Positions 1-9,324 of a DNA stretch of 64,000 nt are shown in pieces. Positions within the stretch are counted from its first letter, which is position 1. The number at the start of each line of letters is the position of its first letter. This DNA is from Candidatus Babeliales bacterium (GTDB lineage Bacteria > Babelota > Babeliae > Babelales > JACPOV01). The stretch covers positions 1 to 64,000 of the forward strand of contig JBBDJI010000013.1 in the NCBI GenBank assembly GCA_040879965.1, in the 5' to 3' direction. The notes beneath the pieces were generated by a model. That model did not search any database, was not told the origin of the DNA, and saw only the letters and a list, made by a program, of their open reading frames with translations. A program made the position numbers and the translations under genes.

Positions 1-1
1 A

Positions 2-2215
2 GTATTTACAGTGCTTGATGAAATTCTAGATTGTTGCCAATCCACATTCACTGTTCTAGATGAAATAGAGATTGATATCTTTGACACCCAAACGATTCTG
101 TGCGATAAGTTTTTTGAAACTTGGACGATTTTAGCAGAAATAAATAATGATTTTAACGGAACATTTACCGTTCTTGAAGAAATTCTAGATTGTTGCCAAT
201 CCACATTCACTGTTTTAGATGAAATTGAAATTGATATCTTTGATACGCAAACGATTCTGTGCGATAAGTTTTTTGAAACCTGGACGATTTTAGCAGAAAT
301 AAATAATGATTTTAACGGAACTTTTACAGTGCTTGATGAAATTCTAGATTGTTGCCAATCCACATTCACCGTTTTAGATGAAATTGAAATTGATATCTTT
401 GATACGCAAACGATTCTGTGCGATAAGTTTTTTGAAACCTGGACGATTTTAGCAGAAATAAATAATGATTTTAACGGAACTTTTACAGTGCTTGATGAAA
501 TTCTAGATTGTTGCCAATCCACATTCACCGTTTTAGATGAAATTGAAATTGATATCTTTGATACGCAAACGATTCTGTGCGATAAGTTTTTTGAAACTTG
601 GACGATTCTAGATAATTTACAGATAACAGCTTCAGTAGATTTAAGTACAGTATTTACAGTGCTTGATGAAATTCTAGATTGTTGCCAATCCACATTCACT
701 GTTTTAGATGAAATTGAAATTGATATCTTTGATACGCAAACGATTCTGTGCGATAAGTTTTTTGAAACCTGGACGATTTTAGCTGAAATAAATGCAGATT
801 TTAGCGGAACATTTACGGTACTTGATGCTAATACGCAACAATTAGAAACGATTCTTGCAGGTGTTTGTACTCCAACTGTCATAACACAAATGGATATTGG
901 TACTACCACTTATATTATTACTTCGTCAGGGTATTATGTGTTTGCTGAAAATATAGTCTTTTCTCCTGTTAGTGGCCAGCCAGCAATCGAAATTGCAGCG
1001 GATGATGTAATAATTGATATGTGTGATCGTAGTTTGAGTCAGGGAAATGCAACAAGCGGGGTGGATGGGTTTAGAATACGTGGTGGTTCTGCGGCAGATC
1101 CAAGAAGAAATGTTGTTATTCGTAATGGTTCCGTAACCGATTTTAGCCGTGCAGGAATAACGGTAGGTACTAACAGTGTTACCCCCAGTGATCGTGCATG
1201 TGAATTAATTGCACTAGATGATTTAGTTATTTTTAATTGTGGTATCCGTGGTATCGAATTTTTAGGAACTTCTGATACTATTGATATTACTAAATCAGAA
1301 ATTAATCAATGTAATATTACTTCATGTTGCACGAGCGTTTCAGCCGATTTTGCGCTTACATTATCATTTGTGCAAGATATCAAAGTTATTGATTGTTGTA
1401 TTAATGATAATGGTTCATTAACTACTGGGTTAATTGCAGTTAATATTGTAACCTCAACCAAATGTATATTCGAAAATGTTGCAGTCAATTGCAATATGGC
1501 ACTTACTTTCACAGGTTTTAATATCAATAACAGTCAAGAATGTATTTTCACAGAATGTTTAATACTAACTAATAGTGTTCAAAATAATTTTGTAGGCTTT
1601 GTCATGCAAGGTGGACCTCATGTGCAAGGAAATATGTGTAATAATTGTAGTGTTTTCAATAATGTAAGTACGAATGGTTCATTACGTGGGTTTGAACTAT
1701 CAGTGGGCGTTACCAGAAATATTTTACGCTTTTGCTTGGCAGAGAATAATGTAGCGATTTCTGCCGTGAGTACTGCCAATGCATTCGGCTTTAATTTTGA
1801 TCGCATTACTTTTTGTAGCATCATTGAATGCAAAGCACGCTATAATCGTGCTCCAGGTGATGGTACAACAAATATAACGGCTGGTTTTAATATAAGTACT
1901 TCAGGAGCTTCAGGAACCGGTAATAAAAATTGTGAATTTTTTAACAATATAGCAACTAGTAATAATGCATTTAATGATGATCGCTCATTTGGTTTTAGAA
2001 CGGTGAGCGATTCTGGTGGGAATGAAAATAATGCATATGTTTCAAATGTTGCAATACGCAATGGACCGGTAACGCCAATAAGGCAAACACAAATTGTTAG
2101 TACTGCGGGTGCAGGATCAAGCCCTGGTGGTGTACCAAATGGTTCAGTTCGTGATGTCACCATATCGAATTTGAATGGTGATGATATAGAGTTTTCTAAC
2201 ATACGGATAATTTAG
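2..2215 (+). CDS. Secreted beta-helix protein with tandem 53-residue repeats (5' end outside window)
   Basis: The frame is open from base 2 (Val-Phe-Thr-Val), so the gene starts left of the window; the GTG at 11 is only an internal Val codon. Residues up to about 270 are five copies of a 53-residue repeat rich in FTVLDEI-like segments. A linker ending around Cys-Thr-Pro-Thr (about residue 290) leads to some 440 residues of short, irregular strands rich in Asn, Ile, Val and Gly (DVIIDMCD, NVVIRNGSV), typical of right-handed parallel beta-helices of the pectate-lyase/NosD type. No catalytic residues can be assigned. The three genes downstream have the same beta-helix domain without the repeats. 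A surface or secreted adhesin-like protein, with the repeats as a stalk, is an inference. It ends at TAG 2213-2215, 7 bp before the next gene. Confidence 0.85.
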   Translation, partial: VFTVLDEILDCCQSTFTVLDEIEIDIFDTQTILCDKFFETWTILAEINNDFNGTFTVLEEILDCCQSTFTVLDEIEIDIFDTQTILCDKFFETWTILAEINNDFNGTFTVLDEILDCCQSTFTVLDEIEIDIFDTQTILCDKFFETWTILAEINNDFNGTFTVLDEILDCCQSTFTVLDEIEIDIFDTQTILCDKFFETWTILDNLQITASVDLSTVFTVLDEILDCCQSTFTVLDEIEIDIFDTQTILCDKFFETWTILAEINADFSGTFTVLDANTQQLETILAGVCTPTVITQMDIGTTTYIITSSGYYVFAENIVFSPVSGQPAIEIAADDVIIDMCDRSLSQGNATSGVDGFRIRGGSAADPRRNVVIRNGSVTDFSRAGITVGTNSVTPSDRACELIALDDLVIFNCGIRGIEFLGTSDTIDITKSEINQCNITSCCTSVSADFALTLSFVQDIKVIDCCINDNGSLTTGLIAVNIVTSTKCIFENVAVNCNMALTFTGFNINNSQECIFTECLILTNSVQNNFVGFVMQGGPHVQGNMCNNCSVFNNVSTNGSLRGFELSVGVTRNILRFCLAENNVAISAVSTANAFGFNFDRITFCSIIECKARYNRAPGDGTTNITAGFNISTSGASGTGNKNCEFFNNIATSNNAFNDDRSFGFRTVSDSGGNENNAYVSNVAIRNGPVTPIRQTQIVSTAGAGSSPGGVPNGSVRDVTISNLNGDDIEFSNIRII
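5..817 (+). repeat. Five tandem 159-bp coding repeats
   Basis: Near-identical units have equivalent GTG/GTT-CTT-GA positions at 11, 170, 329, 488 and 659. Spacing is 159, 159, 159 and then 171 bp. The fourth unit ends in a different segment (DNLQITASVDLSTV) that adds 4 residues. Each 53-residue unit divides into four subunits of 14, 14, 11 and 14 residues with a T-x-T-[IV]-L pattern. Differences between copies are mostly single, often synonymous, bases. After the fifth unit the pattern fades at FTVLDANTQQ. Confidence 0.95.
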
Positions 2216-2222
2216 GAATATA

Positions 2223-3530
2223 ATGAATTTATTTTTCATGATAGTTTTTTTTATGAGTACGGTATTGAATGGATTTCTTATTGATCAATCCGGCAGATTT
2301 CAATTAGGTGGCGATTTGCTTGAAACAACGACTGATGCCGTTATCATTCAAGCGAATAATGTTTCTTTGGATTTGAATGAGTCTGTTGTATCGAGCTTTT
2401 TCGATGGAATTGTAATTAAAGCAGGAGTGAGTGGTGTTTCAGTTAAAAATGGTACTATTGCGGGAGTAAATGGATCAGGAGTCATTATCGAAGAGGGATG
2501 TCGATCAATACAATTTATAGATATTACTATTGCACAATGTAACGGCTCGGCGATTGAATTACGTGGTACTGGAACTGATGTGTCGCAAGCAATAAGCAAT
2601 ATTGGATTACAAAATCTTACGGTTAGCGCTTGTGCGCTTGTTACAGCAACAAATGTTATAAAAATTAGTTTTGGGGATAACATATTTTTTAATAATACGA
2701 TTATAAATAATTCAGGAAATGTAAATGTTGATGAAATAAATGTATGTTGCTTAAGTGATACTAGTGCTTGTTTAGTTAGCAATATTTTAATGACAAATAA
2801 TTTTGGCTTAGAATTGAATTGCTTACATCTGATTCATACAGAAAGTAGTTTGGTGCAGAGATTTAATATTCTATCACATCAATCGCTATTAAATGATTTA
2901 AAGGGATTTATACTTACCGATAGTTGTACTGGAAATAATTTAGATGCATGCAATATTCTTTCTAGTAGTGCAACTAATAATATAATTGGTTTTGAAGTTA
3001 CAAATGGATCCAATCGTAATATTTTTAATAATTGTAATGCAGTAGTTTTACGCGGTGGAGTTGATGTTATTGGTTTTGATATTTGTGGTACTGTTTCGCC
3101 TACTGACATTGTAGCAAATATATTTGAACGCTGTGCGGCAGCAGATAATATTGCGATAACGGGGACCAATATTGGCTTTAGAGTTAATAGGGCTAATGAT
3201 AGTATAATAAACGGATCTTCTAGCGTGGATAATGCAGCTTCTCAAGGATTAGCGATAGGTTTACATGTAACCGATTTAGGAGGAGAGTCCTGGAGCTTTT
3301 CGCGCAATAGCTTTTTGCGTAATACTGGTTTGGATGATGCCAATTCATTTGGTATTCGGGACGAAAGTGGCCTGATCAATCTTTATCTACAAAATTTTGC
3401 TTTTGATAATGGTAACACGGCAGGCAATCAAATGATGGGCGTGCCGCTTGGCTCGCAAGTACAGCTCAATACTGGGAATCTTAATACAGCCAATACGCCA
3501 TGGTCAAACGTTGCAATAACACCAACCTAA
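2223..3530 (+). CDS. Secreted beta-helix protein
   Basis: 435 residues. The N-terminus (MNLFFMIVFFMSTVLNG) is a signal peptide or membrane anchor; the start follows AGGAA at a normal distance. The rest is a right-handed parallel beta-helix: repeated short strands ending in Asn/Gly/Ser turns, with SGVSVKNGTIAGV and RSIQFIDITI aligning with NVVIRNGSVTDF-type segments of the upstream gene and with the next two genes. It has no 53-residue repeats. It is the second of four tandem paralogues, 7 bp from both neighbours, so probably one operon. Beta-helix proteins include polysaccharide lyases and adhesins; no active site is recognisable, so the function is unknown. Confidence 0.8.
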   Translation: MNLFFMIVFFMSTVLNGFLIDQSGRFQLGGDLLETTTDAVIIQANNVSLDLNESVVSSFFDGIVIKAGVSGVSVKNGTIAGVNGSGVIIEEGCRSIQFIDITIAQCNGSAIELRGTGTDVSQAISNIGLQNLTVSACALVTATNVIKISFGDNIFFNNTIINNSGNVNVDEINVCCLSDTSACLVSNILMTNNFGLELNCLHLIHTESSLVQRFNILSHQSLLNDLKGFILTDSCTGNNLDACNILSSSATNNIIGFEVTNGSNRNIFNNCNAVVLRGGVDVIGFDICGTVSPTDIVANIFERCAAADNIAITGTNIGFRVNRANDSIINGSSSVDNAASQGLAIGLHVTDLGGESWSFSRNSFLRNTGLDDANSFGIRDESGLINLYLQNFAFDNGNTAGNQMMGVPLGSQVQLNTGNLNTANTPWSNVAITPT

Positions 3531-3537
3531 GGACGAG

Positions 3538-4818
3538 ATGAAAAAGTTTTTAGTAATATTTATTTTTTTCAATTGTTATTCATGGTTATCAGCAATGTCG
3601 ATCGCTGATAGAATCACTTCACCGGGAGTTTATCGATATCGATCAAATATTTTTGCCAATCCAACTATTGTAAATGATACTATTATTAGTATTGAAGTAA
3701 GCAGAGTTATTTTAGATTTAGCAGGTTATACATTAGATCAAGCGTCATCTAATATGATTGGTGGGTTAACTGGCATCACTATTCAGTCGAATATTGAAGA
3801 TGTTGAAATAATAAATGGCGCTGTTATTGGATTAACCGGGAATGGTATTCAAGTTGGTGATGGATGCCGAAATATTCGAATTAAAAATATTACTGTTGAT
3901 AGTTGTGATGCGGGCGGTATTTTATTTGATGGAAGTAGCTCTGGAACCGGCATCGATAAAATTTCTATTGAGCAAGTAACGATTTTATCTTGCACTGGCG
4001 CTAACTCTAATCCCGCATTTGGTATTAAATTAGAACAATCACAAAACTTTCAGATTAAAAATTCGATTTTGTGTCAAAATGATGCTAATACTATTGCTTC
4101 AGGCTATGGGGTTTGGATAACTTCTTCCACATTTGGTTCAGTTGAGGGTTGTATTGCGCGAGAAAATGGTGGTAATGAAATAGGCGCGGGTTTTTTTATC
4201 GAGACCTCAGACAATGTTGTTTTACAAAATTCTAGAGCGTTTCACACCATTGCACGCAGTGCTAATGCTTCTTCTTTATCAGCCGGCTTTCGCTCGTTGC
4301 AATCAAATAGTATTTTATTTGAGGAAAATCAAAGTATACAAAATACGCATTTGCAGCAAAAGGCGTTAGGATTTTCCGCGCAATCAAGTTCTTCCAATAT
4401 TTTTAAACGGTGTATTGCACAAATGAATACCGGAGCAACTGAGGCAGCTGGTTTTGAAATTGTTGCAGAAGATAATCCTTCTATAACGCAATCAGTAAGC
4501 TCAGGTAATCAAACCACTTCATCTGGAACGGCTTATGGAATTCATTTCTTAGGTTCTTTAAATAATAATGGCTATATTATTGAGAATGATATAATGAATA
4601 ATATTGGCGTTTCATCGAGTTTTGGTATTGTGGATGATCGTAATCCAAGTACAACATTATTCATTCGTAATCGAGCTTTTAATAATGGCACAAACTATTC
4701 CATTACCTACCCGATTGGTATTACACTGCCCACCATAATCGGTAGCTTATCAAATTCGGTAATAGCTTTGCCATCATTATCTGCTGGCGATTTAGATAAT
4801 CTTGATTTAAGCCCATAA
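3538..4818 (+). CDS. Secreted beta-helix protein
   Basis: 426 residues starting with a signal peptide (MKKFLVIFIFFNCYSWLSA, plausible cleavage after LSA). The mature part opens with a conserved block (SPGVYRY), then beta-helix coils such as GLTGNGIQVGDGCRNI and CDAGGILFDG. These match the next gene closely (GLTGKGINVLEGCSNI, CDEGGILFEG) and show a recent duplication. It is the third of four tandem paralogues; GGACGAG just before the ATG is the ribosome site. The beta-helix fold is inferred from the strand-turn periodicity and Asn-rich turns. Substrate and role are unknown. Confidence 0.8.
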   Translation: MKKFLVIFIFFNCYSWLSAMSIADRITSPGVYRYRSNIFANPTIVNDTIISIEVSRVILDLAGYTLDQASSNMIGGLTGITIQSNIEDVEIINGAVIGLTGNGIQVGDGCRNIRIKNITVDSCDAGGILFDGSSSGTGIDKISIEQVTILSCTGANSNPAFGIKLEQSQNFQIKNSILCQNDANTIASGYGVWITSSTFGSVEGCIARENGGNEIGAGFFIETSDNVVLQNSRAFHTIARSANASSLSAGFRSLQSNSILFEENQSIQNTHLQQKALGFSAQSSSSNIFKRCIAQMNTGATEAAGFEIVAEDNPSITQSVSSGNQTTSSGTAYGIHFLGSLNNNGYIIENDIMNNIGVSSSFGIVDDRNPSTTLFIRNRAFNNGTNYSITYPIGITLPTIIGSLSNSVIALPSLSAGDLDNLDLSP

Positions 4819-4868
4819 TAAAAAGGAATGATCGATATTTTTTTAACAATGTTTACTTAAAGGAGAAT

Positions 4869-6143
4869 ATGTTTATAAAAAAATGTTTATTAGTACTCAT
4901 TATAACAAATGTTATTTTGATACCTTTACAAGCGCAGTCAATTTGCTTTTCGATAGATGCACCAGGAGTTTATGATCTTTCTGATATTGAAGGTGATCCT
5001 ACTGATGTAAATGATGCAATCGTGTGCATAGATAGTAGTGATGTAATTGTTGATTTTCATAATGGTATTTTGTTTCAAACAGCCGGTAATCAGGTTGGTG
5101 GTTTGACTGGGATACGAGTTAATTGCGGCTTAAATAACATTACTATCAGAAACGCCACAATTCGTTCATTAACGGGTAAAGGAATAAATGTTTTAGAGGG
5201 CTGTAGCAATATTAATATTGAAAATATTGAAATAGTCGATTGTGATGAAGGTGGAATATTATTTGAAGGAACAGTTGCCAATAGTATTACAAATGGATTG
5301 ATTACCAACTGTTTTATTGATTCGTGTACTGGTGCTGATGCTAATGCGGCTTATGGATTGCGATTGATTGAAAGTGAAAACATTTCGATTGACAATGTAA
5401 TTTTCCAAGCAAATGATGCAGGAACTACTGCAAATGGTTTTGGGGCGAGTTTGGAGTTTTGTCGGGTGTGCAGAATGAGTAATTGCCAAGCAGTTGCCAA
5501 TGGTGGTGATCAATTAGGAGTTGGTATTGCCGTTATTCAATCACAATGGACGACAATTGAAGATTGTGATGTTTTAAATACGGTTGCACGAGATGCCGCA
5601 AGCACCAGTAGAGCAGCAGGTTTTTTACTTGATCAATCGACTCACAGTAATTTAGAAAATTGTTTATCAAAACATAATACTAATTTATTGGCCCAAGCAT
5701 TTGGTTTTGAAAGTAACGCTGGTAATGGTAATTTATTTATTCAGTGTCTTTCACAAAATAATATTGGCGACGTTCGCGCAGCAGGATTTGCATTTAGGAA
5801 TAATGAATTACGTTCATCAATTTTTAGATCAGAAAGTCGTGGAAATAATGGTGGTGCATCAGGCGAAGGATTAGGAATTTTTCTTGATACTGCCCAACAA
5901 TGTGATATTTCTTGCAATCAACTTAATAGCAATACTGGTTTAACTGGCTATGGATTACGTGATACGGTAACAAATACAACGAATTTAATTGCAGGCAATA
6001 GTGCATTTAATAATACATCTGGTGGCTTTAATGTCACGCGAACTATGGGAACTTTTCCTGTTGTAACCGCTCAAGTGGGCGATTTTTCTGCAATTGCTGA
6101 TATAAGCAAATATTTTAATATTGAATTTACGGTTGGACCATAA
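4869..6143 (+). CDS. Secreted beta-helix protein
   Basis: 424 residues: a signal peptide (MFIKKCLLVLIITNVILIPLQAQS, probable cleavage after LQA), then the block APGVYDLSD and about 20 beta-helix coils. It is the closest relative of the gene before it: GLTGKGI, CDEGGILFEG, ACNSAFNN-type turns and the C-terminal NSAFNN block all align. A clear AAAGGAG lies before the ATG. It closes the four-gene cluster and is followed by a strong hairpin terminator, so the cluster probably forms one transcript. No enzyme motif is visible. Adhesin, host-glycan binding or lyase functions are all possible and cannot be separated by sequence alone. Confidence 0.8.
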   Translation: MFIKKCLLVLIITNVILIPLQAQSICFSIDAPGVYDLSDIEGDPTDVNDAIVCIDSSDVIVDFHNGILFQTAGNQVGGLTGIRVNCGLNNITIRNATIRSLTGKGINVLEGCSNINIENIEIVDCDEGGILFEGTVANSITNGLITNCFIDSCTGADANAAYGLRLIESENISIDNVIFQANDAGTTANGFGASLEFCRVCRMSNCQAVANGGDQLGVGIAVIQSQWTTIEDCDVLNTVARDAASTSRAAGFLLDQSTHSNLENCLSKHNTNLLAQAFGFESNAGNGNLFIQCLSQNNIGDVRAAGFAFRNNELRSSIFRSESRGNNGGASGEGLGIFLDTAQQCDISCNQLNSNTGLTGYGLRDTVTNTTNLIAGNSAFNNTSGGFNVTRTMGTFPVVTAQVGDFSAIADISKYFNIEFTVGP

Positions 6144-6168
6144 ATTATTTTTATTAAAGCTTTTATAA

Positions 6169-6195
6169 GGCGAGAAATTTTTCTCGCCTTTTTTT
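6169..6195 (+). terminator. Rho-independent terminator of the beta-helix cluster
   Basis: A perfect 8-bp stem GGCGAGAA / TTCTCGCC (6169-6176 and 6181-6188) with a 4-base loop is followed directly by seven T. It lies 25 bp after the stop of the last beta-helix gene. Confidence 0.9.
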
Positions 6196-6249
6196 ATTTG
6201 TTTATACATATTAAAATTACTTGCCAAAAATATGTATGAAAGAATAATA

Positions 6250-8136
6250 ATGGAATCCAAATTATATCGTTATGCAAAAAAATGTTGGCAGTTGGGGCCA
6301 TATAACAGTTTTTTAGTTATACAAAATCGCTTAAAAACAGCTGCATTCTATTATTATATTAAACATCGCGCTCAGCAAAAAAAAGCCCATACGCAATGGC
6401 ATAATTTGGCAAAAAAATATAAACACACATCTTTTTTCAACTTTTTTCAATTATTAAAAACGTTACCTTTTAAGCATTTAGATGATACATATTTTTTCCA
6501 AGTATCAGAAAATGAATTAAGTAAAATATCTGAAGAAACGGTTCATAAATCTTTTGATCTTTTAGGCTCAGGATTGCAAAAATTTGAGCAAATGCCGTGG
6601 CATGCTGATTTTCGTCTTACATATAAAGATTCTTCTGCGGAAACTTATTTTGATAAAGACCTTTTTTATCAAGAAATAAAAATTGAATCGGGAAAAACAG
6701 AAAAAAAAGTAAAAGATATTAAATTACCGTGGGAACTATCGCGCTTTCAGTTTTTATATGCATTGGGTAAAAGTTATGCAACTACGCATGAACAAAAATA
6801 TGCTGATAGTTTTATGTATTTAATTGAAGATTGGCTCAAAGAAAATTTTTATTTATTAGGGCCAAATTGGGTTTGCCCGATGGATGTGGGCATTCGTGCA
6901 ATTAATTTAATATATGGGTTTTATTTTTTTAAAGATGCTGAAATTAAAGATGAATTTTGGCAACAATTTATTTGTTCATTGTATGATCATATGATTTATC
7001 TAGAAAATAATTGGGAAGTGTATGATTCACGGACTTCTAATCATTATCTTTCTGATTTAATTGGCTACTTTTATTTATGTTATTTTTTCCAATCGTTGCA
7101 AGGGATTGAACAGAAAACAAATTGGTGTTATCAAGAAATGTTAAAAGAATTTGATAAACAAGTTTTTGATGAAGGTTCTGATTATGAGGGTTCTACTTAC
7201 TATCATAAATTAGTTACTGAAATTTTTTATTTATTTTCAATTATTGCGCAAGAGCTTGGGTTTCAATTATCAGATTCATTTCATAAAAAATTAAAGAAAA
7301 TGTTTATCTTTTTAGATTGGTGTACGCCATATGGCGGTAATCTTATTCAGATTGGTGATAATGATTCAGGAAAAATACTTTTAGGCATTGAGCAATCGTT
7401 GATTGATAATATGAAAAACGATAGACGCCTTACGACACAACATTTTCCGGAATTTGGTTTATCAATCATAAAAACACCGCAATGGCATATTTCATTGCGT
7501 CAACATGCTTATAAAAAAATGCAACCTTCTGGCCATTTTCATAACGATATTGGTAGCATTACACTAGCAATCAATGGTATTGATATTTTTGTTGATCCCG
7601 GAAGCTATGTATATACACCATCTGCAATTTGGCGTAACCGATTCCGATCAGTGAATGTTCATAATACTTTTTATGTAGAAGGAATTGAACCAATAACATT
7701 GGATGAACAGTTGTTTTGCTTAGATTTACCAGAAAATAATTTAGAAATGCATGAAACTGAAAACGAATTGAATACAGTTCATAATTTATATCAATTGTTA
7801 GGCTTACAAGCGCACCGCAAGATTATTTTTGATGAATTGCAAAATTCCTTAATTATTTTTGATCAATGGGAAAAATCAAAGGCATATCAAGAAAAAAATT
7901 TAAAAAGTGCTTGGAACTTTACATTGGCGCCGTATATTTCAGCGCAAAAACAACAAAGTTCATGGGTATTATTTTATAGCAGAAAACCATTTGCAAAGTT
8001 TACTGCAAATATCGATTTTTCTATGCAGGATGGTTTTTATTCATCTGCTTATGGCCATAAGGAAAATACGCAGCGCTTGCAAGCAGTAAAATTATTTTCT
8101 TTTGATGAAGTTGTTATTAAAATTGAGTTGCTTTGA
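6250..8136 (+). CDS. Heparinase II/III-like protein
   Basis: About 628 residues. The N-terminal half is the all-helical (alpha/alpha toroid) domain typical of heparinase II/III and alginate lyases, with TSNHYLSDL near residue 262 and EGSTYYHKL near 315. The C-terminal half is the beta-sandwich domain with SGHFHNDIGS around residues 427-436, whose two His and Asp are typical of the family, followed by a FVDPGSYVY segment. In this fold family the reaction is beta-elimination of acidic polysaccharides. There is no signal peptide, so it may act in the cytoplasm or belong to the lipopolysaccharide/capsule-associated branch. I chose the ATG at 6250 because GAAAG lies 7 bp upstream; an in-frame ATG at 6232 has no ribosome site. 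Confidence 0.8.
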   Translation: MESKLYRYAKKCWQLGPYNSFLVIQNRLKTAAFYYYIKHRAQQKKAHTQWHNLAKKYKHTSFFNFFQLLKTLPFKHLDDTYFFQVSENELSKISEETVHKSFDLLGSGLQKFEQMPWHADFRLTYKDSSAETYFDKDLFYQEIKIESGKTEKKVKDIKLPWELSRFQFLYALGKSYATTHEQKYADSFMYLIEDWLKENFYLLGPNWVCPMDVGIRAINLIYGFYFFKDAEIKDEFWQQFICSLYDHMIYLENNWEVYDSRTSNHYLSDLIGYFYLCYFFQSLQGIEQKTNWCYQEMLKEFDKQVFDEGSDYEGSTYYHKLVTEIFYLFSIIAQELGFQLSDSFHKKLKKMFIFLDWCTPYGGNLIQIGDNDSGKILLGIEQSLIDNMKNDRRLTTQHFPEFGLSIIKTPQWHISLRQHAYKKMQPSGHFHNDIGSITLAINGIDIFVDPGSYVYTPSAIWRNRFRSVNVHNTFYVEGIEPITLDEQLFCLDLPENNLEMHETENELNTVHNLYQLLGLQAHRKIIFDELQNSLIIFDQWEKSKAYQEKNLKSAWNFTLAPYISAQKQQSSWVLFYSRKPFAKFTANIDFSMQDGFYSSAYGHKENTQRLQAVKLFSFDEVVIKIELL

Positions 8137-8727
8137 TTATTTAGAAAAATAACTTTTTATCCAGAAAATACAGACAACGGCTAAACAAGTTAGAATACCT
8201 TCAGCAAATGCAGTACTAACGCGTTTTTGCTGTTCTTTTATCTTTTGATCAATTGTTTTAAGAAATTCTTGATGAGAAATATTTTTTTGTTGAAAACGAG
8301 TTTTTAAGTCAGTCATAAGTATTTCACTATTTGCATCCACTGGTATTTGTTCTTCAAATAAAATAGGATATAAGTTGCCAATGATTTCTTTCTTATTTTT
8401 CTCATCACGTTCACTCAGTGTATCAATAAAAGGTTGTAAGAGATTTTCTGAGTGATACTGATATTTTGCTTGAGGAAATATTTCTTTATATACGATATTT
8501 AAAAATTTCTTATTATAATCTGCCTGTTCAATATTTGGATTAAGCAACTGTTGATTTATTTTTTTCGCTAGAGGGCAGTTATTATCAAGCATAAACAAAG
8601 GATCTTCAGGATCCAAAAATTCTTCTTTTCCGGAAGCTGTATTGCTTGAAAGATTAGAGTTATTCATGCATTTTAATTGATTAGAAAAAATAATTAAAAA
8701 GAGAGTGAATAAAATCATTTTTTTCAT
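8137..8727 (-). CDS. Small secreted protein with C-terminal membrane segment
   Basis: 196 residues of unknown family. The N-terminal signal peptide (MKKMILFTLFLIIFSNQLKC) is followed by Met-Asn-Asn; the middle is charged and helical; the last 25 residues contain one hydrophobic segment (GILTCLAVVCIFWI) and a short Ser-Lys tail. This plan (signal peptide, soluble helical part, C-terminal anchor) recurs in many proteins of this window. Its stop abuts the stop of the heparinase-like gene with no spacer, so the two genes converge. Anchoring in the inner membrane facing the periplasm is the simplest reading. Function unknown. Confidence 0.75.
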   Translation of the reverse strand: MKKMILFTLFLIIFSNQLKCMNNSNLSSNTASGKEEFLDPEDPLFMLDNNCPLAKKINQQLLNPNIEQADYNKKFLNIVYKEIFPQAKYQYHSENLLQPFIDTLSERDEKNKKEIIGNLYPILFEEQIPVDANSEILMTDLKTRFQQKNISHQEFLKTIDQKIKEQQKRVSTAFAEGILTCLAVVCIFWIKSYFSK

Positions 8728-9324
8728 AGTTAATTTCGTCTTTTTTTATCTAAAATATTATCAAGTTTTAATAATGTATTATTAATTATTACAAGCAAAA
8801 AAGAAAATATGCAAGAGCATGCCTATTGTTTTCAATAACTAATTAAATTTTTGCATTTCATTAAGTAATTTTTTGTAAATTTTGTAATCATTTTTTAAAA
8901 GTAATGTAATGATGATATTTTTCATTGATTGTAAATTAATGATTGATTTTGTTTAAAAATTGTATAATCTACCTATTTCTCATGTCTTGAAAATTATCAA
9001 AAATTAACAAATGGCAATAGGGAGACTACATCAATGTTATGCAATTAGCGTTATTGCTTTTTACTTACTAATTTCTTTAAGTAATTTTTGTTATCAGCTA
9101 CAGGAAAATAAAAGATAATAAAAAGTTATTTAAAAATATTCAAACATCAAAATATTAATATTGCTTACAAGCTAAGAGGTAACTATATGTTTACTGCTTC
9201 AATATTTTTTTTCATATCTATTCCTCATTTTTCAAAAATATTTCTTTAAGTTTTATATCACGTTTTAACTATTTAGATTGCAAGTAATAAGTTTCAAAAA
9301 AAGTATGAGCCATTAGGAGATTTC
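8728..9324. other. Long AT-rich intergenic region
   Basis: 597 bp between two divergent secreted-protein genes. It is very AT-rich with many short T and A runs. No open frame with a ribosome site, no RNA gene and no strong inverted repeat was found. It must hold the promoters of both flanking genes, but I cannot assign convincing -35/-10 boxes. Confidence 0.6.

Noticed and set aside
5-817. Regular repeats that could be taken for a CRISPR array
   Set aside because: Period is 159 bp, units are adjacent without unique spacers, and the frame is open throughout; they are coding repeats. No cas gene is nearby.
9011-9073. Short frame with a hydrophobic C-terminus in the long intergenic region
   Set aside because: Only 20 codons and no ribosome site.
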